DNA of 64,000 nt, from the NCBI GenBank assembly GCA_016845365.1, contig JAERST010000024.1:96461-160460 (forward strand). Reading direction: 5' to 3'. A program made the translations under genes and the position numbers. Positions 17,138 to 25,296 of this stretch are shown one piece after another; the first letter of the stretch is position 1; each line of letters opens with the position of its first letter. Origin of the DNA: Methanobacteriota archaeon. GTDB taxonomy: Archaea; Thermoplasmatota; Poseidoniia; Poseidoniales; Thalassarchaeaceae. The notes under the pieces were generated by a model. The model saw nothing but the letters and a program-made list of their open reading frames with translations. It did no database searches and was not told where the DNA came from.

Positions 17138-18457
17138 TTAAGATGATACAATAGCGCCGCTGGCGATGGTTTGCATGACTGGATTGTCTCCAGACATCTG
17201 ACACCAACAATCAACATCATCTCCATTGAGAATAACAAAGTCTGCTTTACCACCAACTCGGATTGAACCAGAAACCAAATCTTGCTCACTCCTAAGTAAA
17301 CTAGTTGCAGGATTACGAGTGACGGCTGCAAGTGCCGCAATAGGAGAAATCCCCATTCTGTGAGTTGCAAGTGATCCGACGAAGGGAATTGACAAAGAGC
17401 GGCAGTTTGGATTAAAATCCGTAGCGAGTGAGAATTGCCAATCTTCATCCAGACACTTTTGCAATGGCAATTCCAGTTGTTTGCCAAGAACATAGGGCGT
17501 TCCTGGGAGAAACGTCTGCATCGTTCCAGCACCCGCGGCTTTAGCCCGAGCATCGTCGCTAGAGTGTCCTACGTGGTCGCCACTTGCTGAACCTAATTCG
17601 GCTGCGAGGGAGAGGCCACCGCCGTCAACAAATTCATCAACATGTAATCTCGATGGAAGTCCAGCATCCGTAGCTGCTCTTACGATAAGTTCAGTTTGAT
17701 CTAGTGAATACCATCCAGGTTCACAAAATACATCCACCCAATCTGAAAAACCTTGTTCAATGATTGCTGGCATTTGCTCTGACAATAATTCCTCGAGATA
17801 CTGGCTTGGTGGCAAGTCACTAGGGAAATCATGTGCACCAAGCCAAGTGGAATGGATGTTTATGTCAGAGTCCTCTCGAATTCGATTTACTATGTCCAAC
17901 AATCGCAACTCAGTCTCTGTAGAAAGGCCATAACCACTCTTACATTCAATCGAAGTCGTTCCAAAATCAACCGCACGTTGTAACCTAGCCTTCCCTGATT
18001 CGAATAATTCTCCACTCGATGAGCTTCTCGTCGCATTGACGGTCTTTCGTATCCCGCCACCTTGTTGGGCAATTTCTTGATAGGTCAAGCCAGATTGTCT
18101 AAGTCGCATTTCATTGGAACGATCTCCAGACCACAATAAGTGAGTATGGCTATCGACGAATCCGGGAATGATCGCCTTTCCTTTGACATCAATACGAGAA
18201 TCAACATCAGAATCCACAGAGAATTCCGATTCGAGTGACTGAGAATCATCAAATTTCGCGACTATCCCATTTTCTACTAATAACGCCATTCCGCCTTCTG
18301 AAACCAGAGTTTCCCTATCATGCAATTGGCTACCAACCAATGGACTACGTGGGTCACCAACCGCCATATGAGCGATGGGGCCGCAGTTGTAGAATAGTTG
18401 ACGCACGGCAATGCTACACCGCACCACTTGAAATGCTATCTCCCCTGCAAGTGCCAT
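17138..18457 (-). CDS. hutI: imidazolonepropionase
   Basis: Amidohydrolase that opens imidazolone-propionate to N-formimino-glutamate, the step between HutU and FtcD. Metal and substrate motifs are GFVDSHTHLLWSGDR (HxH), QQGGGIRKTV, ECKSGYGL, DVFCEPGWYS, LHVDEFVDGGG, DHVGHSSD and ATDFNPN. All are in family order. The gene is on the opposite strand from the other hut genes, beyond the tRNA. The ATG at 18457 overlaps the kae1 ATG in the sequence CATG; a GTG at 18427 is another possible start. Confidence 0.93.
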   Translation of the reverse strand: MALAGEIAFQVVRCSIAVRQLFYNCGPIAHMAVGDPRSPLVGSQLHDRETLVSEGGMALLVENGIVAKFDDSQSLESEFSVDSDVDSRIDVKGKAIIPGFVDSHTHLLWSGDRSNEMRLRQSGLTYQEIAQQGGGIRKTVNATRSSSSGELFESGKARLQRAVDFGTTSIECKSGYGLSTETELRLLDIVNRIREDSDINIHSTWLGAHDFPSDLPPSQYLEELLSEQMPAIIEQGFSDWVDVFCEPGWYSLDQTELIVRAATDAGLPSRLHVDEFVDGGGLSLAAELGSASGDHVGHSSDDARAKAAGAGTMQTFLPGTPYVLGKQLELPLQKCLDEDWQFSLATDFNPNCRSLSIPFVGSLATHRMGISPIAALAAVTRNPATSLLRSEQDLVSGSIRVGGKADFVILNGDDVDCWCQMSGDNPVMQTIASGAIVSS

Positions 18458-19466
18458 GGGCGATGTGATTGTCGGTATCGAATCGACAGCTCACACCTTT
18501 TCTTTTGGAAGCGTAACCCATGACGGCGCCCCCTCCAACTCCACTTCGGCCCTATACCGCCCAGAAACGGGCGGAATTCACCCCAGAGAGGCCGCAGACC
18601 ACCACTCACAACACGCGCATGACTTACTACAGAAGTTCCTCCAAGATAACCAAATCAGCAATGATGACATCACAGCAATTGCCTTCAGTCAAGGCCCGGG
18701 ATTGGGTCCTTGTCTGAGAATCGGAGCAACAGTCGCGCGCACCCTATCCGAACAACTCGAAATTCCACTCGTCGGCGTCAATCACTGCGTAGCACACATC
18801 GAAATTGGCAGAAATCAAACTGGTTGCGATGACCCAGTTTTACTATACGTCAGTGGAGGCAATACACAGGTCATCGCCCGAGCAGGAGACCGGTACAAGG
18901 TAATCGGAGAAACTCTTGATATCGGCATTGGAAACATGCTCGACAAATTTGCCCGCAACCAAGGGATCGCATTCCCTGGCGGGCCTAAAATCGAAAAATT
19001 AGCCAGCGAATGGCATGCGCTAAACCCTGATGCGGACGTCTCAGATTGCCCTCTCCCCTACTCTGTCCAAGGCATGGACCTGAATTTTTCCGGACTACTC
19101 AACGCGGCCCAATTACGAATTAACGAAGGCAAGGAATTAGGTCAAGTCTGTTGGTCACTGCAAGAACACGCATTCACAGCCTGCGTTGAAGTCGCAGAGA
19201 GGGCTTTAGCGCACACAGGAAAAACCGAATTATTACTCGGCGGAGGTGTGGCCTGCAACGAAAGGATCCGGGAAATGTCCCGGTTAATGTGCGAACAAAG
19301 AAGCGCAGAAGCAACATGGCCAGAAAAGCGATTTTGTGTAGACAATGGCACTATGATTGCAGAATTAGGACGCAGAATGTTAGAGGTGTCCTCACCAATT
19401 TTGTATCATGAAAGCGACATCAACCCATCTCTCAGAACTGATCATACGATCGTCGAATGGGATTAG
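18456..19466 (+). CDS. kae1: Kae1, tRNA N6-threonylcarbamoyladenosine synthesis protein
   Basis: Catalytic subunit of the KEOPS complex that attaches threonylcarbamoyl to A37 of ANN-decoding tRNAs. The product has GIESTAHTFSFG, FSQGPGLGPCLRIG, the metal-binding NHCVAHIEIG (HxxxH), LLYVSGGNTQVI and GGGVACNERIRE. It is 336 residues long with no fused Bud32 kinase, whereas some euryarchaea have a Kae1-Bud32 fusion. The start is the ATG at 18456 or the GTG at 18465, which would begin exactly at IVGIESTAHT. It is divergent from hutI with overlapping start codons. Confidence 0.94.
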   Translation: MGDVIVGIESTAHTFSFGSVTHDGAPSNSTSALYRPETGGIHPREAADHHSQHAHDLLQKFLQDNQISNDDITAIAFSQGPGLGPCLRIGATVARTLSEQLEIPLVGVNHCVAHIEIGRNQTGCDDPVLLYVSGGNTQVIARAGDRYKVIGETLDIGIGNMLDKFARNQGIAFPGGPKIEKLASEWHALNPDADVSDCPLPYSVQGMDLNFSGLLNAAQLRINEGKELGQVCWSLQEHAFTACVEVAERALAHTGKTELLLGGGVACNERIREMSRLMCEQRSAEATWPEKRFCVDNGTMIAELGRRMLEVSSPILYHESDINPSLRTDHTIVEWD

Positions 19467-19529
19467 GCAAAGCACTGCGAAGCCTTATCTAAGCGGTGTC
19501 CGGCGAAGGGATAGGAGGTAGATTCGACA

Positions 19530-20330
19530 GTGCAGAGGCGGAGGAAACCGAAGAGCGAGCCACGCAACATCTTCGACAAAGGCTCGAGTCCAAGGCCCTC
19601 CAAACCAAGCCCCTCTCAAAGGCGCACTCCTCCTCAGGTCTCACCACCCAAACCTGCATCCAAACCGGCTCCACCAACCCCCAAACCACAACCAGTTGCC
19701 CCGAAACCGGTCCAAACTCCTCCTAAATCTCAACCTACCGCTTCGCCAGCTCCCGAAGCTCCTGTAACTGCAGAGGCTGAAGCGGTAGATGTGCAAGAAG
19801 AAGAAAGCCAGGCGATTGTTGAAGAACAACTTCTGGGAACTCCTCGACGTAAGAGTCGCGGATTACAACCAGTAGAAGAAGTCGCAGAGGAAAGCGCGAC
19901 TGAACTCAACAATCGAACAAGTTCGAAAGCGATGGAAATCATTGAGGCTTCCAAGGCTCGGGCTACGGCAAATTTCAACGAACAACAGTCCGCAGCTGCC
20001 CCAAAGGCAGCCGCGCCCGCTGCTCCTGCCAAACCCCGCCCTAACCGGCGCAGAACGAATACTAGTTTCCAACCCGCAGCCCGTGAAAAGAGGCTTGATC
20101 GATCTCGACATATGGAGTACAAGTACGAAGTACGAGGTCTTCTCAAAGAAATGAACGTAGCAGATGAGCATCGCTCTGCCTTATTGGGCACAATTTGGGC
20201 CAAAGGAGAGCGTCAAACTTCTGCCGAAGCGGTTCAATTTATCGTTGAAAAACAATCTGAGGGTATAATTGATCAGGAACAGGCAGAGCGTTTGATGGCA
20301 GTAGTCGATGACTACACAATCCGTCGGTGA
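19530..20330 (+). CDS. proline/alanine-rich protein of unknown function
   Basis: The 266-residue product has a basic first 30 residues, a ~50-residue Pro-Lys-rich stretch (PKPQPVAPKPVQ), an acidic section and an A/P linker. A more ordinary helical domain of about 80 residues closes it (LLKEMNVADEHRSALLGTIW, QSEGIIDQEQAERLM). It starts with GTG at 19530 behind a GGAGG. There is no signal peptide or membrane helix. I do not recognise the family. Its disordered N-terminus and short folded C-terminus resemble the protein at 2910 in style only. Confidence 0.7.
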   Translation: MQRRRKPKSEPRNIFDKGSSPRPSKPSPSQRRTPPQVSPPKPASKPAPPTPKPQPVAPKPVQTPPKSQPTASPAPEAPVTAEAEAVDVQEEESQAIVEEQLLGTPRRKSRGLQPVEEVAEESATELNNRTSSKAMEIIEASKARATANFNEQQSAAAPKAAAPAAPAKPRPNRRRTNTSFQPAAREKRLDRSRHMEYKYEVRGLLKEMNVADEHRSALLGTIWAKGERQTSAEAVQFIVEKQSEGIIDQEQAERLMAVVDDYTIRR

Positions 20331-20407
20331 CCTGACTGTTCAGGATACGTTCGTGACCATTGTTCTCGGACATAGGTTTCATTGCCCATCTGCTTGCAGA
20401 ACGAGTC

Positions 20408-20412
20408 GGAGG
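20408..20412 (+). promoter_or_regulatory. Shine-Dalgarno that sets the methylmalonyl-CoA mutase TTG start
   Basis: GGAGG (extended GGAGGGTG) lies 7 nt before the TTG at 20420. The longer frame from 20360 has no such site and adds residues that are not expected in the family. Confidence 0.65.
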
Positions 20413-20419
20413 GTGCTTC

Positions 20420-21994
20420 TTGAGTAGTGATTTGAATTCCGCAAGAAGTTCGATTCCTTCTGCCGATACGCTTTCTGCATCAGGCACAATTCCAGATAAT
20501 TCGCTACCCGGCGATCCTCCGTTTACCAGAGGAATTCACCAAGAGATGTATCGAACACGAACTTGGACTATGCGTCAATATGCTGGTTTTGGGGATGCAC
20601 TGAGTACCAATGAACGATTCAAAATGTTACTTTCTGAGGGTCAAACTGGGATTTCAGTGGCTTTCGATTTACCAACTCAATTAGGTCTTGATTCAGATGA
20701 TGTGAGGAGTGAAGGTGAAGTTGGAAAAGTCGGCGTTCCAATCGATTCTATTCACGATATGAGAATGCTATTTGATGGGATTGACCTTGGTTCAGTTTCT
20801 ACGTCGATGACAATCAATGCTAGTGCGACATCCTTGTTGGCACTATATGTTGCAGTTGCTGATGAACAAGGAATCTCTCGATCGGATTTGCGTGGCACAG
20901 TTCAGAATGATATTTTGAAGGAGTACATTGCTAGAGGATTGTATGTTTACCCGCCTGAACAGTCAATTCGTTTGACTACTGATCTGATGTGTTGGTGTTC
21001 AGAAAACATTCCAAGTTGGAATACAATTTCCGTCAGCGGTTATCACATTCGCGAGGCCGGCAGCACCGCTGTTCAAGAACTTGCATTTACCATTGCTAAC
21101 GCGCTCGAGTATGCTGATGCTGTTATTGAGCGAGGGCTCAATTTCGACCAATTCGGCCCTCGGATATCGTTCTTCTTCGGTTGCCACAATGACTTCTTTG
21201 AAGAAATTGCAAAGTTTAGAGCCGCTCGCAAACTTTGGCACGACTTGGTTCAAGAACGGTATTCACCACAAAATGCCAAGTCGCTAAAACTCAGATTCCA
21301 CACCCAAACAGCAGGGGTGACCCTTACTGCCCAACAACCAGAGAACAACACGGTTAGGGTTGCGTATCAAGCATTAGCTGCAGTTCTCGGGGGAACACAA
21401 TCTCTCCACACAAATGCCTTTGATGAAGCGATTGGCTTGCCAACAGTCAACTCCGCGAGATTAGCACTTCGAACCCAACAAATCCTCGCATCAGAAACTG
21501 GCATCACAGATGTTGTTGACCCTCTAGCTGGTTCGTACCTAATCGAGGAGTTGACTGACACACTATACAACGAATCTCGCGCCCTCGTCGAGGAATTTTT
21601 AGCGAAAGGAGGCGCGTTGTCTGGAGTAATTTCAGGCGATCAACAACGCGCCATTCATGAAGCAGCCTGGGACCATTTGACTCAAGTCGAAAATGGTCAG
21701 AAATCGATTATTGGAGTCAATACTCACTCGATCGAAGATGAGATTGAGCCAAACACCCAAACAATGGATAATGCAATTTCACAAACCCAAATAGATCGGT
21801 TAGGTACCATAAAGTCAGGAAGAAACACGGAACAAGTTTCGCAAAGCCTCGACGCTCTCAGAAAAGCCGCACAAGGTAACGACAATGTCATGGATTCTAT
21901 GATTTCGGCGTTCAAAGCCGAAGCAACCATGGGCGAGGTGAACGGGATTTTGCGTGAGGAATTTGGCACCTGGAGGTCTCCAAGCGGGGTTTGA
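20420..21994 (+). CDS. mcmA1: methylmalonyl-CoA mutase, catalytic (large) subunit
   Basis: Interconverts (R)-methylmalonyl-CoA and succinyl-CoA with adenosylcobalamin. The ~524-residue product has the substrate-binding TRTWTMRQYAGFG, AFDLPTQLGLDSD and SMTINASATSLLALY. It also has LRGTVQNDILKEY, ISVSGYHIREAGS, RFHTQTAGVTLTAQQ and QSLHTNAFDEA. It lacks the C-terminal B12-binding domain, so it is the split archaeal/Chloroflexus-type form; the small subunit is not in the window. The start is TTG 20420. Methylmalonyl-CoA epimerase follows 9 nt later, so the pair serves propionyl-CoA/succinyl-CoA interconversion. Confidence 0.94.
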   Translation: MSSDLNSARSSIPSADTLSASGTIPDNSLPGDPPFTRGIHQEMYRTRTWTMRQYAGFGDALSTNERFKMLLSEGQTGISVAFDLPTQLGLDSDDVRSEGEVGKVGVPIDSIHDMRMLFDGIDLGSVSTSMTINASATSLLALYVAVADEQGISRSDLRGTVQNDILKEYIARGLYVYPPEQSIRLTTDLMCWCSENIPSWNTISVSGYHIREAGSTAVQELAFTIANALEYADAVIERGLNFDQFGPRISFFFGCHNDFFEEIAKFRAARKLWHDLVQERYSPQNAKSLKLRFHTQTAGVTLTAQQPENNTVRVAYQALAAVLGGTQSLHTNAFDEAIGLPTVNSARLALRTQQILASETGITDVVDPLAGSYLIEELTDTLYNESRALVEEFLAKGGALSGVISGDQQRAIHEAAWDHLTQVENGQKSIIGVNTHSIEDEIEPNTQTMDNAISQTQIDRLGTIKSGRNTEQVSQSLDALRKAAQGNDNVMDSMISAFKAEATMGEVNGILREEFGTWRSPSGV

Positions 21995-22003
21995 GGTGAG
22001 GTT

Positions 22004-22414
22004 ATGAGTGACTCTAGAATTGACCATATTGGGATTGCGACGCCTAATCTTGACGAACATTCACACTTGTGGAGTGCACTAGGATTTCGACAAGGCGAGG
22101 ACGAACTGAATACGGAACAAGGTGTTCGTATCAGATTCTTTGAATCAAACACCGACGGCGCCAGAATTGAGTTACTCGAACCCCTCGGTGATTCAACTCC
22201 CATTGGTAGATTCCTGACGAAAAATGGTCCTGGAATTCAACAATTAGCCATACGAGTGAACGATATTCACGAGACAATTTCCAAATTGACCGAATTAGGG
22301 GTGCAAATGATCAATCCTGAACCAGTTTTAGGCGCTGGCGGTCACCTCATCGCTTTCATTCACCCACGTTCAACAGGCGGGGTTCTAGTCGAATTAGTAG
22401 GCTCGTCTGAATAG
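22004..22414 (+). CDS. mce: methylmalonyl-CoA epimerase
   Basis: Epimerises (S)- to (R)-methylmalonyl-CoA for the mutase encoded just upstream. The 136-residue glyoxalase-fold protein has DHIGIATPNLDEH, RIRFFESNTDGARIELLEP and a metal-ligand ending in STGGVLVELV. QQLAIRVNDIHETI follows the usual central His region. GPGIQQLAIRV has Gln where many homologs have His (GIHHIAF), so one metal ligand may differ. The gap to the mutase is 9 nt, so the genes form an operon. Confidence 0.88.
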   Translation: MSDSRIDHIGIATPNLDEHSHLWSALGFRQGEDELNTEQGVRIRFFESNTDGARIELLEPLGDSTPIGRFLTKNGPGIQQLAIRVNDIHETISKLTELGVQMINPEPVLGAGGHLIAFIHPRSTGGVLVELVGSSE

Positions 22415-22455
22415 GTAAGAATAACCATCAAAAAGGGTATTCCGAAGCGGCGGCC

Positions 22456-22749
22456 ATGCTCAAGCATCTTGAAGGCAAGGCCGCCGATGGAACTCTATCG
22501 AGTGAAGAGGCAGCACAAGCAGCATCTTCACTCTCAGAATCACTCTCAGATTTGAGGTCATCTGGTGAGATTAGCAATGATGCATATCTCCAAGCTGGAG
22601 TCATTCAAGGTGGACTTACCACCCTTTCGAATTTAATTCAACAAGGCTGCGATACGTCTGAGGTCAATCTCCACGTCTCGAATTTGATTCAGAAGGCATC
22701 CAATATTTGTGAAATTCACAACGATCTTAGAATTCATCTTATTGAGTGA
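22456..22749 (+). CDS. small helical protein of unknown function
   Basis: The 97-residue product is almost entirely predicted helix: LSSEEAAQAASSLSESLSDL, SNDAYLQAGVIQGGLTTLS and SNLIQKASNICEIHND. It starts 41 nt after the epimerase gene on the same strand. There are no metal-binding motifs, signal or membrane segment. I recognise no family. The stop overlaps a dyad, GAATAT-7 nt-ATATTC, at 22748-22766. Confidence 0.65.
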   Translation: MLKHLEGKAADGTLSSEEAAQAASSLSESLSDLRSSGEISNDAYLQAGVIQGGLTTLSNLIQQGCDTSEVNLHVSNLIQKASNICEIHNDLRIHLIE

Positions 22750-22789
22750 ATATTCTCTAGATATTCGCTTCGTATTACTCAAGTAATAC
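22748..22789 (+). promoter_or_regulatory. two dyads before the ribbon-helix-helix gene (candidate operator)
   Basis: The first dyad is GAATAT/ATATTC with a 7-nt spacer (22748-22766). The second is GTATTACT-CA-AGTAATAC, perfect 8-bp arms with a 2-nt centre (22772-22789). The latter ends 30 nt before the start of a ribbon-helix-helix protein. Such proteins commonly bind short dyads in their own promoters. The half-site also occurs in the dyad upstream of the primase gene. Confidence 0.55.
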
Positions 22790-22818
22790 TGAAATACCAA
22801 ATGTTGGCCCCCTAGTCC

Positions 22819-22989
22819 ATGCCAAAGATCAGTTTGGACATGCCAAATGAGATTCTCGAGGATCTTCGATTGCACGTGGGTGATGAGAGGAAATTCGTCT
22901 CGCTAGCAGATGCAGTGAGAACCGCATGCCGAAAAATGCTCGATCAATTAGACGAAATTGATGCCCGTCATGGTCGCGGAGGGGATTGA
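22819..22989 (+). CDS. ribbon-helix-helix (CopG-like) DNA-binding protein
   Basis: The 56-residue product, which I translated directly, has a beta strand near the N-terminus (KISLDMPNEIL). Two helices separated by a turn follow (EDLRLHVGDERKFVSLADAV, then RTACRKMLDQLDEI). This is the ribbon-helix-helix layout of MetJ/Arc-type dimeric regulators. The stop TGA directly precedes the folE ATG at 22990, so it heads the preQ0 operon. A perfect dyad 30 nt upstream is a likely autoregulatory site. No toxin partner is adjacent, so an antitoxin role is less likely. Confidence 0.8.
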   Translation: MPKISLDMPNEILEDLRLHVGDERKFVSLADAVRTACRKMLDQLDEIDARHGRGGD

Positions 22990-23574
22990 ATGTCCAGCGT
23001 AAATCGTGAGGAAGCAATTTCTGCAGTCACCACCTTACTCACCTATCTCGAAGGAGAAAACGCGACCAGAGAAGGTTTAGCCACAACTCCTTCACGGGTT
23101 ATCGATTCTTGGAGTGAGATATTCTCTGGTTATGAAAAAGACCCAGAAGTCGTCCTCGACTCTACATTCAACGCTGAGGGTTACAATGGGATTGTACTAC
23201 TGCGGGACATTGAATTTCACTCAACCTGCGAACATCATTTACAACCATTCAGGGGACGAGCTCACGTCGCATATATCCCCACAGATCGCATCGTCGGAAT
23301 CAGCAAATTAGCCCGAATTGTTGACCTACACGCTCGCCGCCTACAAAACCAAGAGCGCATCACCAAGGGAGTTGCCGACGATTTAGAACAAAATCTGCAA
23401 CCCCTTGGTACAGCCATAATTATCGAAGCTGCACACGGCTGCATGCAGTGCAGAGGTGTCATGAAACAAAATAGCATAATGACCACCTCAGCAATGCGTG
23501 GTGTTTTCTTCGAGAAGAGTGAAGCACGAACGGAACTAATGCAACTAATTAGGTCGGCACCACTCTCGAGATAG
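22990..23574 (+). CDS. folE: GTP cyclohydrolase I (FolE type)
   Basis: Makes 7,8-dihydroneopterin triphosphate from GTP, the entry to preQ0/archaeosine and to folate-type pterins. The 194-residue product has the zinc ligands Cys and His in STCEHHLQPF and Cys in GCMQCRGVM. It also has HVAYIPTDRIVGISKLARIV and the MTTSAMRGVF C-terminus. Many archaea use the unrelated MptA/FolE2 enzyme instead, so the bacterial/eukaryotic type is worth noting. It heads a run with queE, queC and queD and follows the RHH gene without a gap. Confidence 0.94.
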   Translation: MSSVNREEAISAVTTLLTYLEGENATREGLATTPSRVIDSWSEIFSGYEKDPEVVLDSTFNAEGYNGIVLLRDIEFHSTCEHHLQPFRGRAHVAYIPTDRIVGISKLARIVDLHARRLQNQERITKGVADDLEQNLQPLGTAIIIEAAHGCMQCRGVMKQNSIMTTSAMRGVFFEKSEARTELMQLIRSAPLSR

Positions 23575-23596
23575 CCAACGATTCAGAGGAAGTCAC

Positions 23597-24193
23597 ATGG
23601 TAACATACCCCATCGTGGAAATTTTCCATTCAGTTCAAGGTGAAGCATTTCACACTGGAATACCCCACGTATTCATCAGATTCGGCAATTGTAATTTAAG
23701 ATGCGAATGGTGTGATACAGACTTTCTAACATACAAAGAAGTAGAACTTGACCAGATCATCGAGCAAGTATTGGCGTTCGATTGTGATAGAGTAATTTTC
23801 ACAGGAGGGGAACCCGCCATGCAGGATTTGGACACCATCGGCCAGGCACTGAAAGAACACGGAATTCATCTATCAATTGAAACGAATGGAACAATCCCAA
23901 TCCCCGAAATTATTGATTGGATCTGCGTATCCCCAAAGGACCAACTCTACCCCAACGTGTCGATTAAACAACGCACGGGAGACGAACTGAAAGTCGTTTA
24001 TTGCGGACAAGACTTGTCGATGTATGACGAACTCAAAGCTGGATTCTCACACCATTACCTCCAGCCTTGCTACCTAGAAAATGAATCTGTAGAACAAAAC
24101 GGACGGAACTTTGCGGTGATTGAGGACCTGGTGAAGAGAAGCCCAGGGTGGCGTCTTAGCCTTCAGACACACAAATGGTTGGGTGTTGATTGA
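23597..24193 (+). CDS. queE: 7-carboxy-7-deazaguanine synthase (radical SAM)
   Basis: Contracts 6-carboxy-tetrahydropterin to 7-carboxy-7-deazaguanine. The 198-residue product starts with EIFHSVQGEAFHTGIPHVFI. It has the cluster motif CNLRCEWC (CX3CX2C), followed by DTDF, and the SAM-binding FTGGEP. The distal part has IETNGT and WICVSPKD. Its 3' end overlaps the queC start by 4 nt (ATGA), consistent with translational coupling. Confidence 0.93.
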   Translation: MVTYPIVEIFHSVQGEAFHTGIPHVFIRFGNCNLRCEWCDTDFLTYKEVELDQIIEQVLAFDCDRVIFTGGEPAMQDLDTIGQALKEHGIHLSIETNGTIPIPEIIDWICVSPKDQLYPNVSIKQRTGDELKVVYCGQDLSMYDELKAGFSHHYLQPCYLENESVEQNGRNFAVIEDLVKRSPGWRLSLQTHKWLGVD

Positions 24194-25296
24194 TGAGAGC
24201 TGTAATGGCATTATCTGGCGGGATGGATTCGACCGGTTTGCTACTCAGATTGTTAGCTGATGGCTACAAAGTCAGTTGCATCTCGTACAATTACGGGCAG
24301 AAGCACATCATCGAGTTAGAACGCGCCAATTCGAATATACAGTATCTCAGAGATAGTGGATACGATGTCGAGCATCGCGTCGTTGACCTATCGAGTGCTA
24401 TGTCAATCTTCCATTCAGCTTTGATAAGTGACGACATGGTAATTCCTGAAGGGCATTATGAGGAAGAACAAATGAAAGCAACAGTGGTCCCAAATCGCAA
24501 TGCCATTTTCTCATCTATTCTGTACGGATATGCTCTATCTGTTGCACTCAGCGAAGATTGCGATGTCGTAATCGCTCTTGGAGTCCATAGTGGCGACCAT
24601 GCGATATACCCAGATTGCCGCCCGGAGTTCTACGCTTCGATTGCCGAATCCTTTGCCAGCGGCAACTGGGATAGCGAGAAGGTATCATTCCACTTACCTT
24701 ACATCGATGGAGACAAGGAAGTGATTCTGCGTGATGCTTTAGATGCATGTTCGAAATTGAACCTGGACTTTGACACAGTATTTGCCAATACCAATACTTC
24801 CTACAATCCAGATTCACAAGGACGCAGCAGTGGAACTAGTGGGGCAGATATCGAACGAATTCTCGCCTTTCACGCCATAGGAAGGGTCGATCCAGTCGAA
24901 TATATTGCTTCGTGGCCTGAGGTATTGCAGGGGGCTCTCAAGGCGCAATTACGCTTTCATGTGATGAAGGAAAACGGCACAGAGAGGCCATTCACCGGTG
25001 AATATGACAAGCATTTTGAGACCGGTGTTTACAATTGTGCAGATTGTGGAAGAGAGTTATTTCATTCCAATTCAAAATTTGATTCAGGCTGTGGTTGGCC
25101 CGCTTTCTCGCAAGAGGTATCGGGTGCTGAAATTCAACAAAAGGCAGACCATAGCCACGGCATGGTAAGAATCGAGGTGCGTTGTTCTGGCTGCGATTCT
25201 CATTTAGGACATTTATTCCATGAAGCCAGGGGTCCTAGATATTGCATTAATTCGATTTGTTTAGAGTTCGAAGAGGGTGAAAAGAATGGCCAGTAG
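24190..25296 (+). CDS. queC: QueC-like preQ0 synthase domain lacking zinc cysteines, fused to MsrB
   Basis: Residues 1-245 are QueC-like: the PP-loop ALSGGMDSTGLLLRL, YNYGQKHIIELERA, VPNRNAIFSSI and GVHSGDHAIYPDCRPEF. QueC makes preQ0 from 7-carboxy-7-deazaguanine. The normal Cys/CxxCxxC zinc site (YSCY...CGKCxxC) is replaced by TSYNPDSQGRSSGTSGAD, with Ser, Ser, Ser and Asp at the Cys positions. The flanking ERILAFHAIGRVDPVEY aligns as usual, so this is substitution rather than frameshift. Residues ~265-365 are a methionine sulfoxide reductase B: RPFTGEYDKHFETGVYNC, CGWPAFSQ, CSGCDSHLGHLFH and RYCINSICLEF. Both MsrB zinc CxxC pairs and the catalytic Cys are present. The gene sits between queE and queD. 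Confidence 0.88.
   Translation: MMRAVMALSGGMDSTGLLLRLLADGYKVSCISYNYGQKHIIELERANSNIQYLRDSGYDVEHRVVDLSSAMSIFHSALISDDMVIPEGHYEEEQMKATVVPNRNAIFSSILYGYALSVALSEDCDVVIALGVHSGDHAIYPDCRPEFYASIAESFASGNWDSEKVSFHLPYIDGDKEVILRDALDACSKLNLDFDTVFANTNTSYNPDSQGRSSGTSGADIERILAFHAIGRVDPVEYIASWPEVLQGALKAQLRFHVMKENGTERPFTGEYDKHFETGVYNCADCGRELFHSNSKFDSGCGWPAFSQEVSGAEIQQKADHSHGMVRIEVRCSGCDSHLGHLFHEARGPRYCINSICLEFEEGEKNGQ

Noticed and set aside
24780..24880. Frameshift or sequencing error explaining the missing zinc cysteines in QueC
   Set aside because: The flanks on both sides align in the same frame and the substituted codons are single-step changes from Cys codons; a frameshift would disrupt the flanks.
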